DNA of 35,645 nt from an uncultured Sulfitobacter sp. (GCA_938003685.1 CALKXT010000093.1:1-35645); one strand, 5' to 3'. Shown: positions 26,074 through 34,511, numbered from the stretch's first letter. The notes: generated from the letters alone by a model not told the origin. Numbers and translations are program-made.

Positions 26074-26820
26074 GTGAAATTTGGCACGGGCACTTCGAAA
26101 ATCGAGGTCAATATTGCCACACGCACGGCATTGTTTCGCACCCTGCGTGAGCGATTGCAAAAACGTGTTGGATTCGCTTTAGCCACCTTGAACCTTGATC
26201 ATCTAACAAAATTGCCACGCGATGCGGGTTTTGCGGCGGCTTACAGCGCGCATGATTTAGTGGTCGCGGATGGCCGTCCTGTGGTGTGGTTGTCACATCT
26301 TGCGCGCAAGCCGCTGGAATTGATGCCCGGCTCTGATTTGATCCTGCCGGTCTGCGTTTTGGCTGCCGAAATGGATGCGCCCATTGCTTTGGTCGGCAGC
26401 AGTGACGAGGCGTTGCAAGGCGCGACGAACGCCTTAATAGAGCGTGTCCCGGGATTACGCGTCGTCTATGTACACGCGCCAGCCTATGGATTTGATCCCA
26501 TCGGTCCCGCCGCAGATGTAATACTTGAAAGCCTCTCAGCAAGTGATGCTGCGATCTGCTTCATCGCCCTTGGGGCACCCAAGCAAGAAGTTTTTGCCGC
26601 CCATGGACGTAGCCAAGCCCCACATGTTGGGTTTGTTTCAATCGGTGCGGGATTGGATTTTTTGTCTGGTCATCAGGTACGCGCCCCCAAGATCATGCGC
26701 AAATTTGCACTGGAATGGCTGTGGCGTGCCTTGCAAAGCCCCGTCAGGATGGTCCCACGCTATGCCAAGTGTTTTGCAATATTGCCGGGGTTGGTGAAGG
26801 AGGCGCTGCGCCAACGCTAA
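26074..26820 (+). CDS. WecG/TagA/CpsF-family glycosyltransferase (GT26)
   Basis: This membrane-associated inverting glycosyltransferase family adds a sugar such as N-acetylmannosamine, its acid or glucose to an undecaprenyl-diphosphate-linked acceptor early in glycan assembly. The 248 residues contain TLNLDHL (38-44), ADGRPVVW (65-72) with the Asp expected at the active site, PGSDLI, LGAPKQE (166-172), GAGLDF (191-196) and RAP (203-205), all family hallmarks. The GTG at 26074 is the only sensible start, with a GGCGGTG stretch just before it. It is the only plus-strand gene between 7721 and the right edge, and it probably acts on the lipid-linked sugar made by the ExoY-like enzyme at 3266. Confidence 0.92.
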   Translation: MKFGTGTSKIEVNIATRTALFRTLRERLQKRVGFALATLNLDHLTKLPRDAGFAAAYSAHDLVVADGRPVVWLSHLARKPLELMPGSDLILPVCVLAAEMDAPIALVGSSDEALQGATNALIERVPGLRVVYVHAPAYGFDPIGPAADVILESLSASDAAICFIALGAPKQEVFAAHGRSQAPHVGFVSIGAGLDFLSGHQVRAPKIMRKFALEWLWRALQSPVRMVPRYAKCFAILPGLVKEALRQR

Positions 26821-26882
26821 GACCTGCGATTTAAACGCACAGCTGGCTTGAGCTTAGTTGGGTTAGAGGAATGTGGAGGAGG

Positions 26883-27827
26883 TTATTTGTATTCGATGAT
26901 TTTACTTTTTCCGCCACGGATATGGTGCCAGTAAAATTGTACTGCGCCTATGGCTTCAGGAATCTTGCCCAGAACGGTGAAACTCGCCCATTTCAAATCA
27001 CGATGCAGCGAAAGGCGTGCGATTTGAAGGGTGTAAAGGGCAAAAAGAAAAAGTGTTGTGGGGCCCGTAAACAAGGTCAGCAGCAAGATTGAGCATGGGA
27101 GAAACGCCCCCCAAAGCAGTGCACGCCGGGTTTCACCAACCCAGTGACGTTCCGGTCGGGCACCATGTAGATACGCCCCTTCAGCAAAGGCATGACCCGC
27201 CCGCTGACTGCGCCGCCACCATTGTGAAAATTGTGTGATCTGCGCGTCATGCCATGTCATTTCAGCATCCAAGCGCCAGATTTTCCAACCCGCATGGCGC
27301 AAACGTACACAGAGTTCGGGTTCTTCGCCAGCGATCAAGGTATCACGGTAACCACCGACATCACGCAAGGACTGCACGCGCATTAGGGCATCACCACCGC
27401 AGGCGCGGGCTTCACCAACTGGCGTATCCCATTCGTCGTCGATCAATGTATTATAAACCGATGCTTCTGGATGACGTTCACGCCTGCGCCCACAAACCAC
27501 TGCGACATGAGGGTGCGCATCCAAAAACCGCTGCGCACTGTCCAGCCAACCGTCCCGCACCACGCAATCCCCATCAAGGAATTGTACCAATTCAATATCG
27601 CTGTTCACAACTGCGAGCCCCGCGTTGCGCGCACGCGCCGCGGTGAAACCTTGGCGCATGTCCAGTGCGATCACTTGCGCGCCCAACCCTTCGGCAGCCA
27701 CGACAGACCCATCAGAGGATCCCGAATCCACATAGATCACTTGTGCCACCTGCCCTTGCAGCCCTGTCAGACAGGCGATCAACCGTGCCCCTTCGTTTCG
27801 CCCAATAACAACTGCTGCGATACTCAT
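26883..27827 (-). CDS. GT2-family glycosyltransferase with C-terminal membrane segments
   Basis: The 314-residue protein starts with SIAAVVIGRNEGARLIACL, then VIYVDSGSSDGS, the donor site FLDGDCVVRDGWL and an acceptor-side GGYRDTLIAGEEPELCVRL block. From about residue 225 a hydrophobic stretch with one or two membrane segments (ALLWGAFLPCSILLLTLF and onward) should hold it on the inner membrane. It overlaps the upstream gene by ATGA. Its stop faces the WecG-like stop across 62 bp with no clear terminator. The sugar is unknown; a role in the same polysaccharide is likely from position. Confidence 0.88.
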   Translation of the reverse strand: MSIAAVVIGRNEGARLIACLTGLQGQVAQVIYVDSGSSDGSVVAAEGLGAQVIALDMRQGFTAARARNAGLAVVNSDIELVQFLDGDCVVRDGWLDSAQRFLDAHPHVAVVCGRRRERHPEASVYNTLIDDEWDTPVGEARACGGDALMRVQSLRDVGGYRDTLIAGEEPELCVRLRHAGWKIWRLDAEMTWHDAQITQFSQWWRRSQRAGHAFAEGAYLHGARPERHWVGETRRALLWGAFLPCSILLLTLFTGPTTLFLFALYTLQIARLSLHRDLKWASFTVLGKIPEAIGAVQFYWHHIRGGKSKIIEYK

Positions 27828-28867
27828 TCCTGATACGCAGCGACATAAGCGGAATAGGCATCCGAGTGCACCAAAAAGCCTGCGCGGTACAACAACTCAA
27901 CCCGGTTCCAGCGCCGTGCATCGAGCGAAAACAGCGATACATCTGGCGTTTGTGCCATAACCTGCGCGCGCGCTGCATCCTCTCCGTGCGCCACATCCCC
28001 CGTCACAAGCGAGGCCGCATCACGGCGGGTGGGATCATTGGTGAACTTATAATGCTTAATCACACCCGTCATATCCGCGCAGTTTACCCCCATCGACAGA
28101 TGCGGATGTGGGGTGGGCGTGACTTCTGGACCATTAAAAATCAGCGGATGTTTGGTGAGGCAACAATTTTCACCAAAGACCTTGCCGCGCACGCCGCCAA
28201 AGCAGAATTTAATGTCCTGCGTCGCCAGCGTATTCTGGGTCAACAGCGCGGCAAAGGGAATGTCGGTGGCGTGATACTCAAATTTTTTGACCGCACTTAG
28301 ATCAAAATATAGGAACTCTTGCAGCGCCTGTTTGAACGGCACGTCAGCGACATTGTTCAGTGAGACCTTTGGGAACATTTCAAGCATTTGTGCGACCATG
28401 GCCGTAAAGCTGTGATCCTCAAGGTACTTAACCAACCCCCGAATACCGATCGCACTGCGGCCTTCAAAATCAAACAGTTCGTCCATATCAACATAAAGGC
28501 ACCAGCGGTTCTGGCCGTAGGTATTGGCAGGATATTGACGGATCAGATCCTCATAGCCCGCCAGCGGTAACTTGCTTTGGTCAATCACCGTGCCTTTTTC
28601 ACGCTTGATGCGGTCTATTGTGTCGTCCGTCGATCCATTGTCGATAAACACAAAATGCCGGACACCCATCGCGCGGTAGTGGCGAAAAAACGCATCCATA
28701 TAATAGCTGCCATTGCGCACCAGTGCGATCAGGACAACATCACTGGGGGCTACATCTAGCACTTTTGGGCCATGCACATGCTGAACAGATGCAGCAAAAC
28801 GCGCGCGACGCCGGGCTTCGCTGGCGCGCAGCCATAGGCGGCGGATGATATGAACGGGTCCCTTCAT
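27824..28867 (-). CDS. Glycosyltransferase-like protein (Glyco_tranf_2_4 type)
   Basis: This 347-residue protein has VVLIALVRNGSYYMDAFFRH, FVFIDNGSTDDT and VDMDELFDF, the pattern of the GT2-related Glyco_tranf_2_4 family, which often modifies capsules or lipopolysaccharide. No membrane segment is evident. I place the start at ATG 28867, 49 bp after the FAD-oxidoreductase stop; an open frame back to 29071 overlaps that gene and does not look coding. The ribosome-binding site (AAGG) is unusually close to the ATG. The next gene overlaps by ATGA. It appears to lie in the same transcript as the catabolic genes upstream, an unexpected pairing. Confidence 0.8.
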   Translation of the reverse strand: MKGPVHIIRRLWLRASEARRRARFAASVQHVHGPKVLDVAPSDVVLIALVRNGSYYMDAFFRHYRAMGVRHFVFIDNGSTDDTIDRIKREKGTVIDQSKLPLAGYEDLIRQYPANTYGQNRWCLYVDMDELFDFEGRSAIGIRGLVKYLEDHSFTAMVAQMLEMFPKVSLNNVADVPFKQALQEFLYFDLSAVKKFEYHATDIPFAALLTQNTLATQDIKFCFGGVRGKVFGENCCLTKHPLIFNGPEVTPTPHPHLSMGVNCADMTGVIKHYKFTNDPTRRDAASLVTGDVAHGEDAARAQVMAQTPDVSLFSLDARRWNRVELLYRAGFLVHSDAYSAYVAAYQE

Positions 28868-28916
28868 ACCTTGGGTGATACGACAGGGCGCTGCAGCGGT
28901 CCACTGCCCCCGTGCG

Positions 28917-30257
28917 CTATTCAGCGCCTGCGCGCCATTCTTTGTAGCGCAGATAGGTATTTGCCCCCCACGTCGCAAACGGCTGCGGTGGTAAGAGTTC
29001 TGGTGCCACTTCAGCTTCGAAATGATCCGCGATCTTTGAAGGTTGCCCCATCGCGATCTCAGCGGCCGCAATACCGGTCAATGTTCCGCGCGCCGTCCCT
29101 AGGCCATTTTGTGCGCAGGCAGAATAGACGCCCTGCTCAACCTGCCCGGTCACCGATACGCCGTTCAAGGTCAAGCACAGGTGTCCTGCCCATTCATATT
29201 GCATCTTCATCCCGGCAAGTTGCGGGAAACGCACATCAAATTTACGTTGCTGCACACGTGCTGCACACGCAACATCTGCCGCACTTGGTCTCATACCGGG
29301 CCGCAAGCTGGCACAGGTGCGGGTGATGATCCGGTTCCCCCCCTGCGCGGTATCAATCCGGCGCATGGTGGTCCCCATTGGATCAGAGGGCGTCACACCC
29401 CAACGCGGCGCTCCACCCAACAGTTTCATCTGATCCGCGTTTAGATCCGGCGTCATAGAAGCGTAGAGAAACAATTGCATCAACCGACCCTTGGCGATGC
29501 CAAAGCTTTCTAGATGCCCGTTGTTGGCAAGGATAATGCGCGGCGTGGTGATATGGCCCTTTGGCGTTGTCACACGCCAATCGTGACCCGTTTTTTCAAA
29601 TCTGGTGACAGGCGAACATTCAAATATCCCCACACCAGCAGCCCGCAACCCCTCGGCCATCCCGCGCACATATCCCGCTGGCTGCAAAATCAACGTCCCA
29701 GGTGTGTAAAGGCCCGAGCGATAGTGACGACTGCCCGTCAATTCAAACATCGCTTGGGCGTCCAGTTCTTCTGACGGTTCTCCCAGACCGTTAAGGTGCT
29801 TTGCATAGCTGCGATTGTGATCATCCCCAGCCTTTGAGGCCGCACCATTCACCTTGCCGACCGGGTCCGCAAAGGCGGAATCAATACCGTATTCCGCAAC
29901 CGCGTTGCGGGCAAAACTGATGGCCTGACGGTTCAGCGTAATCAACGCGCGATCATCACCGCCGCCCGCATAATCGTCTGAGGCCAGATCATGCGGCAAA
30001 TCAATCATGAAACCAGAATTGCGGCCCGCCGATCCTTCCCCGATGTGAAGCGCGTCCAGCACTGCAATGTCTAGCGCCGGATCGATCTGGTGCAAACGCC
30101 GCGCAGCAGACAGACCCGCAAACCCTGCACCGATCACCACGACATCGGCAGTTTTAACGCCTGTTAGGGGTGTTGATGCAGAATAACCGCCAAGTATTTC
30201 GGCCCAAGCAGCGGGGCTGTCAAAACGCGGTGTGCGGATAGCTGAGTAGCGGCTCAA
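28917..30257 (-). CDS. FAD-dependent oxidoreductase (DAO family, amine/amino-acid oxidase-like)
   Basis: The 446-residue flavoprotein has the dinucleotide-binding start DVVVIGAGFAGLSAARRL with Gly43/45/48, then the GSAGRNSGFM motif seen in DAO-family enzymes of the PuuB (gamma-glutamylputrescine oxidase) and D-amino-acid/hydroxyproline dehydrogenase types, and a C-terminal FAD-contact region. It probably oxidises a secondary amine or amino acid. The start is a TTG that overlaps the aldehyde-dehydrogenase stop (TTGA). Together with that dehydrogenase and the DapA-like enzyme it would form a short catabolic route; polyamine-type and hydroxyproline-type pathways both fit, and the sequence alone does not decide. 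No epimerase or ligase that would settle it is in the window. Confidence 0.82.
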   Translation of the reverse strand: MSRYSAIRTPRFDSPAAWAEILGGYSASTPLTGVKTADVVVIGAGFAGLSAARRLHQIDPALDIAVLDALHIGEGSAGRNSGFMIDLPHDLASDDYAGGGDDRALITLNRQAISFARNAVAEYGIDSAFADPVGKVNGAASKAGDDHNRSYAKHLNGLGEPSEELDAQAMFELTGSRHYRSGLYTPGTLILQPAGYVRGMAEGLRAAGVGIFECSPVTRFEKTGHDWRVTTPKGHITTPRIILANNGHLESFGIAKGRLMQLFLYASMTPDLNADQMKLLGGAPRWGVTPSDPMGTTMRRIDTAQGGNRIITRTCASLRPGMRPSAADVACAARVQQRKFDVRFPQLAGMKMQYEWAGHLCLTLNGVSVTGQVEQGVYSACAQNGLGTARGTLTGIAAAEIAMGQPSKIADHFEAEVAPELLPPQPFATWGANTYLRYKEWRAGAE

Positions 30258-31753
30258 TCCACCGCCTCATCTTCATCATCGCTGAGATCGATCCAAATGG
30301 TTTTCAGCTGGGTGTATTGATCATGGGCATGCAAGGAATTGTCTCGCCCCCCAAATCCAGATTGCTTAAACCCACCAAATGGCGTGGCAATATCACCTTC
30401 ACCGTAGGTATTGACCGTTACAGTGCCTGCGCGCAACATTCGCGCACCGCGCAACGCACGCTTTCCGTTTGCGGTAAAGATTGAGGCACATAATCCATAA
30501 TCCGTATCATTGGCGACGCTGATCGCCTCATTAAAGCTGCTGACCTCAATCACGCTTAGGACTGGGCCAAAGATTTCTTCTCGCGCCAAGCGGTGATCAT
30601 TGCTGGGCAGCTCTACAACTGTTGCCTCAACAAAGGCACCATCCTTGGTTCCGCCGCCAACGCGGGGTTTAGGTGCATCGGTTAAATAACTGGAAACCTT
30701 TTCAAAATGCGCTTTGCTAACCATCGCCCCCAAACGTGTTTCTGGGTCGAGCGGATCACCCATCGGCCATTCGCGCATATGCGCCTCGATCTTGTCCAAT
30801 AGTGTGTCTTTGATGGATTTATGAACGATCAAACGGCTGATCGCGCTGCAATTCTCGCCCATGTTCCAGAGCGCACCATTGGCGATATGTGCCGCGACGC
30901 GGTCAAGGTTCTCGGCATCCTCCATCACCACGCAAGGGTTCTTGCCACCCATTTCAAGCACAACCTCTTTGGCGTTACTTTCACCCGCATACCCCAAGAA
31001 CCGTTTGCCCGTCACCGTTGACCCCGTAAAGCTGACCATGTCCACGTCCATGTGACGGCCCAAGGGTTCACCCACCTCAGCACCCCCTCCGGGCAGCACA
31101 TTCAAAACACCGCGCGGAATACCCGCCTCGTGCGCCAGTTCAGCAATACGCAGGGCTGTAAGCGATGTTTCTTGGGCGGGCTTAACGATGACAGAACAGC
31201 CAGCCGCCAGAGCAGGTGCAATTTTCCATGCCATCATCAACAACGGAAAGTTCCATGGCAGAACCAAACCCACGACCCCAATTGGTTCACGCACGACCAT
31301 CGCCATGTGATCGTCAGACGCCGGTGCGACCTGATCATATAGCTTATCAACCGCTTCGGCGTGCCATTTTATGCAGTGAATCGTTTCGGGAATATCCACC
31401 GTTTCGCAATCAAAAATGGTTTTGCCGCTATCGACACTTTCCATCACCGCCAACTCGCGTGCATTGCGCGTCAGCAGCTTGGCAAAGCGGATCAACACAT
31501 CCTTGCGCATCGACGGATGAATACGTGACCATCGGCCATCCTCAAAGCTTTCGCGCGCCTTGGCGACAGTAAAATCCACATCTTCAGCGCCACACGCCGC
31601 AACATCAGCCAGTTTGACACCTGTAGCTGGGTTCACGGTCTCAAAAGTTTTGCCACTGATCGCAGGGCGATATCCGCCATCCACAAAGGCAGCAGTGGGG
31701 AAATCTAGCTCAGCTGCAAGCGAGGTGTATTCTTCTTTTGTCAGCAATTCCAT
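30254..31753 (-). CDS. NAD(P)-dependent aldehyde dehydrogenase, PuuC-like
   Basis: This is a cytosolic aldehyde dehydrogenase of 499 residues. Visible catalytic elements are Asn168 in PWNFP, the FTGSTVTGK cofactor loop (242-250), general-base Glu267 in LEMGGK and nucleophile Cys302 in GENCSA. The C-terminal GGFKQSGFGG and TQLKTIW stretches and the IKWHAEAVDKLY region closely resemble PuuC, the gamma-glutamyl-aminobutyraldehyde dehydrogenase of putrescine breakdown. The acidic tail DLSDDEDEAVD is an extension. It starts 4 bp after the DapA-like stop, with a GAGGG ribosome-binding site. The substrate is not proven; an omega-semialdehyde made by the adjacent FAD enzyme or DapA-like enzyme is likely. 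Confidence 0.88.
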   Translation of the reverse strand: MELLTKEEYTSLAAELDFPTAAFVDGGYRPAISGKTFETVNPATGVKLADVAACGAEDVDFTVAKARESFEDGRWSRIHPSMRKDVLIRFAKLLTRNARELAVMESVDSGKTIFDCETVDIPETIHCIKWHAEAVDKLYDQVAPASDDHMAMVVREPIGVVGLVLPWNFPLLMMAWKIAPALAAGCSVIVKPAQETSLTALRIAELAHEAGIPRGVLNVLPGGGAEVGEPLGRHMDVDMVSFTGSTVTGKRFLGYAGESNAKEVVLEMGGKNPCVVMEDAENLDRVAAHIANGALWNMGENCSAISRLIVHKSIKDTLLDKIEAHMREWPMGDPLDPETRLGAMVSKAHFEKVSSYLTDAPKPRVGGGTKDGAFVEATVVELPSNDHRLAREEIFGPVLSVIEVSSFNEAISVANDTDYGLCASIFTANGKRALRGARMLRAGTVTVNTYGEGDIATPFGGFKQSGFGGRDNSLHAHDQYTQLKTIWIDLSDDEDEAVD

Positions 31754-31757
31754 ATTC

Positions 31758-32675
31758 TTAACCCTCTGCCTGAATGTTTGCGATGGTGGCTTTCAAGACC
31801 CGTACGACCTGTTCAAGGCTGCGTTTGTCATCTTTGTTAAGCGGTTTCAGTGGGGGCATCATGGCACCCGTTTCAATGCCTGCCATGGTGGTACCGTGCT
31901 TGACGCAGGCGACAAATTTGCCTCCCTGCTCTAGCACGCGCATCAGCGGCATCATTGCTGACATGATCCGACGCCCTTTAGCAAAGTCACCCTGCACAGC
32001 ACATGCTTCATAAAGTGCTACATGTTCGCGTGGCAGAAAATTAGACCCCGCACAGACCCATGACCGCGCACCCCATGCAAAGAATTCGAGTGCTTGATCA
32101 TCCATGCCGCATGACATCTGAATGTGTGGATAGTCGCGCGCCAGCAGGTGAACCCGGTTGATATCGCCGCTGCTTTCCTTGATCGCACAGATGTTTCGAC
32201 TGCGCCCTACCCGATCAAGGAACTCTTCGCCCATATTCACGCCCATGCGACCGGGGTAATTGTACAGCATCACAGGTAGGTTCGCCGCGCGGTCAATCGC
32301 CAGTGCGTTCAGGGCATTTTCCTGTTCTGTCGGCACAGCATAGGGCGGCGTACCTAGCAAAATTGCATCTGCCTTCATCTCGCGTGCGCCAGTCGCCAGA
32401 GCAATTGAATCCGGTGTGCGCATCGTTCCGGTGCCAACGATCAGCGGCAAACGCCCCTTAATCCGATCTTTGGTAAAGGTCGCAAGTGCAAGCCGTTGCT
32501 CAACTGTCTGAGCATAGTTTTCGCCCGTTGATCCACCAGAAATGATGCCATGCACACCCGCCTCGATCAGGTGATCCACCTGATCGGCCAAACCATCATA
32601 ATTGAAACTGCCATCAGGGCGCAGCGGAGTAACGATGGGCGTATAAATCCCTTCGAATTTAAAAATCGGTGTCAT
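31758..32675 (-). CDS. DapA/NAL-family lyase or aldolase
   Basis: This 305-residue class I aldolase-fold protein contains GGSTGE (47-52), catalytic Tyr138 in LYNYPGRMG, Arg143 and Schiff-base Lys166 in AIKESSGD. The family includes dihydrodipicolinate synthase, N-acetylneuraminate lyase, several sugar-acid dehydratases and the deaminase of hydroxyproline catabolism. The context (GntR regulator, aldehyde dehydrogenase, FAD oxidoreductase) argues for a catabolic member rather than lysine biosynthesis. The ATG overlaps the gntR stop by four bases, with a GAGGA Shine-Dalgarno inside the end of gntR. Confidence 0.87.
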   Translation of the reverse strand: MTPIFKFEGIYTPIVTPLRPDGSFNYDGLADQVDHLIEAGVHGIISGGSTGENYAQTVEQRLALATFTKDRIKGRLPLIVGTGTMRTPDSIALATGAREMKADAILLGTPPYAVPTEQENALNALAIDRAANLPVMLYNYPGRMGVNMGEEFLDRVGRSRNICAIKESSGDINRVHLLARDYPHIQMSCGMDDQALEFFAWGARSWVCAGSNFLPREHVALYEACAVQGDFAKGRRIMSAMMPLMRVLEQGGKFVACVKHGTTMAGIETGAMMPPLKPLNKDDKRSLEQVVRVLKATIANIQAEG

Positions 32676-33388
32676 AGGTTCCTCACTCGTGGCGCGGTGT
32701 CTGCGCCCAATTGCAGGTCAAGCCCGGCAGGCATGACAAATTGCTCGATCCTGTCGCGCGACAGATTCCAATGCGCGATGGCCAAATCAGCAGCAGCGTT
32801 GTCATCCCCCGCCTCAATCGCGGCGATGATCGCGTCATGTTGTTCACTGGCTTTGGTCAAATTTGCTGCCATATCAGCATCTTTGGGACGAAAGAACGTC
32901 ATTGAGATACGGGCGTGATCAATCAACAGACGTTGAAAGCTGGGCAACAGATAGGTGTTGCCCGCCATCTGACCTGTGACGTCATGAAAGTGATTGTTTG
33001 CCAAAGCGCGTGCGGCAATGTCACCGCCGCACAATGCCGCTTTGAATTGCTGTTGTGCATCTTTGAGGACTGCAATTTGTAATGGGCGCGCGTTTTGGGC
33101 CGCCAATCGCAACACCGCACCATAGATCATCGGTGCGGCCAGAAAGAAATCGCGCAGAGAACGGTGGCTCATCTCAGAAACGCGCGCACCGCGGTTTTCG
33201 CGAATTTCAACAAAGCCTTCGCCTGCAAGTTGGCGCAACACATCCCTTAAGGGCGTGCGCGACAAATGCCATTCTTCCGATAGTTTTGCTTCGTCCAGAT
33301 CAGCACCGGGGGCGAGACCTTGGGTTAATATCGCATGCCGCAAATGCTGCAACACGTCAGATTTAGTGAACTTGGTATCTGTTGCCAT
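32672..33388 (-). CDS. GntR-family transcriptional regulator, FCD type
   Basis: This 238-residue DNA-binding regulator has a winged helix-turn-helix at about residues 10-75, with the recognition region KLSEEWHLSRTPLRDVLRQL and wing GFVEIRENRGARV. An all-helical FCD effector domain follows (about 85-220), with the His-bearing stretches NNHFHDV, SEQHDAII and IAHWNLS that typically hold a metal and a carboxylate ligand. It is the first gene of the catabolic operon, overlaps the DapA-like gene and probably autoregulates. Two operator-like repeats lie about 54-74 bp upstream. The ATG at 33388 has AGGGG nearby. The ligand is probably the substrate or an intermediate of the pathway. Confidence 0.9.
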   Translation of the reverse strand: MATDTKFTKSDVLQHLRHAILTQGLAPGADLDEAKLSEEWHLSRTPLRDVLRQLAGEGFVEIRENRGARVSEMSHRSLRDFFLAAPMIYGAVLRLAAQNARPLQIAVLKDAQQQFKAALCGGDIAARALANNHFHDVTGQMAGNTYLLPSFQRLLIDHARISMTFFRPKDADMAANLTKASEQHDAIIAAIEAGDDNAAADLAIAHWNLSRDRIEQFVMPAGLDLQLGADTAPRVRNL

Positions 33389-33407
33389 GCCCTGCCCCTA
33401 TCAAAGT

Positions 33408-33426
33408 GACTCACTAGAGCTGAGTC
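33408..33426 (-). repeat. Inverted repeat in the gntR 5' leader
   Basis: GACTCA (33408-33413) and TGAGTC (33421-33426) are perfect inverted copies 7 bp apart, 20-38 bp before the gntR ATG. They could be a second protein-binding site or a leader hairpin. They do not cover the ribosome-binding site. Confidence 0.45.
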
Positions 33427-33441
33427 GCAGCAGACATAGCA

Positions 33442-33462
33442 TTGCATACAATTTGTGTACAA
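33442..33462. promoter_or_regulatory. Tandem GntR operator-like sites, overlapping a possible promoter
   Basis: TTGCATACAA (33442-33451) and TTGTGTACAA (33453-33462) start 11 bp apart, one helical turn, and match the TTGT..ACAA style of FadR-subfamily GntR operators. On the minus strand TTGTAC (33462-33457) with TATGTC 18 bp on (33438-33433) is a plausible promoter, so bound regulator would block it. The sites also lie just past the stop of the GGDEF gene. Confidence 0.55.
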
Positions 33463-33476
33463 TTTATATATTCACG

Positions 33477-34511
33477 CTAACCAGATTGATGACCGCGCCC
33501 AACCGGAGGCACACCTGCATTCGCGGCTTGACGTAATTCTGGTGAATAAAACGTCTGCCGGGCGCGACCTGCGTGCTTTGATGCATAAAGCGCGACGTCA
33601 GCATCAGACAGCAACGCTTCCATTGAGGGGCGTTCACCAGATTGTATCCAGACCGTACCAATGCTGGCAGAGATGCGACATTCATGACCATCAAAAATAA
33701 CAGGCACCTCAAGACGATCAATAATACGTCGCCCCACCTTGCGCAAAATATCATCACTGCGCACATCAGGCAGGATCACTGTGAATTCATCCCCACCAAC
33801 CCGCGCGACAACATCGGTTTCGCGGGTTTCTTCGACCATCACACGTGCAACCGACTGTAGCACATGATCCCCTGCCGCATGACCATAGGTGTCATTCACA
33901 GCCTTGAAATAGTCGAGATCAATGTGCATCACCGCAAAAGAGGACTGCCCCGCCACCAATCGCGCCAGCACCGTATCCATCGCGCGGCGGTTTTTCAAAC
34001 CTGTGAGGGTATCCGTAAAAGCCTGTTCTTCTGCTGCAATCTTAGCCCCTTGCAGACGCAGGTTAAGGCGGCGAGACGCTTCCATCGCGGCGGTTTTTGC
34101 CTCAACCAAATAGAGCATTTCAATTGCCAAATCGGTTGCAGCAAAGTCAGCATTCGTAAGCGAGTAATCCCGCACGCCATCTAGAATCGAGATGCCAAAA
34201 GACAGATTAACGATCACGTTACCCTCGTGGCCCGAGGTCGGCACCATAATCCCTTTCAACTCTGTCCGGGGGGGATCGCGCATTTCTAGATGCAGCTTTA
34301 AATTTTCCGCCCTTCGCAAGTCCTCCATACAAGTAATTGACCGAGGACGTTTTACTGCAAACACTTCCAAAAACCGCTGACCAACCATCGGCACATCAAC
34401 ACGTAGCTTTTGAATAGTCGGACCCGCATGGGTGATGTGGCCAGTTTCATTTAACGTCAGATGCATGGGACACAGCACATCCAACACCGGATAACAGAAT
34501 ACATCAGTCAT
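33477..34511 (-). CDS. Diguanylate cyclase: HNOBA sensor domain plus GGDEF
   Basis: The 344-residue protein joins an N-terminal PAS-like HNOBA (H-NOX-associated) domain (about 5-145), a helical linker (about 137-165) and a GGDEF domain (about 166-325). The catalytic motif is RVGGDEF (GGDEF at 239-243), and the inhibitory I-site RETD (230-233) lies five residues before it, so both c-di-GMP synthesis and product inhibition should be possible. IDLDYFKAVND supplies the metal-binding Asp. No membrane segment is seen, so it is probably cytosolic and controlled by the H-NOX-like partner whose stop overlaps its start (ATGA). c-di-GMP commonly raises exopolysaccharide production, which fits the adjacent locus. 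Confidence 0.9.
   Translation of the reverse strand: MTDVFCYPVLDVLCPMHLTLNETGHITHAGPTIQKLRVDVPMVGQRFLEVFAVKRPRSITCMEDLRRAENLKLHLEMRDPPRTELKGIMVPTSGHEGNVIVNLSFGISILDGVRDYSLTNADFAATDLAIEMLYLVEAKTAAMEASRRLNLRLQGAKIAAEEQAFTDTLTGLKNRRAMDTVLARLVAGQSSFAVMHIDLDYFKAVNDTYGHAAGDHVLQSVARVMVEETRETDVVARVGGDEFTVILPDVRSDDILRKVGRRIIDRLEVPVIFDGHECRISASIGTVWIQSGERPSMEALLSDADVALYASKHAGRARQTFYSPELRQAANAGVPPVGRGHQSG

Noticed and set aside
27824-29071. 415-residue version of the glycosyltransferase at 27824
   Set aside because: Its first 68 residues overlap the end of the FAD oxidoreductase and are basic and low in family similarity; ATG 28867 fits better.
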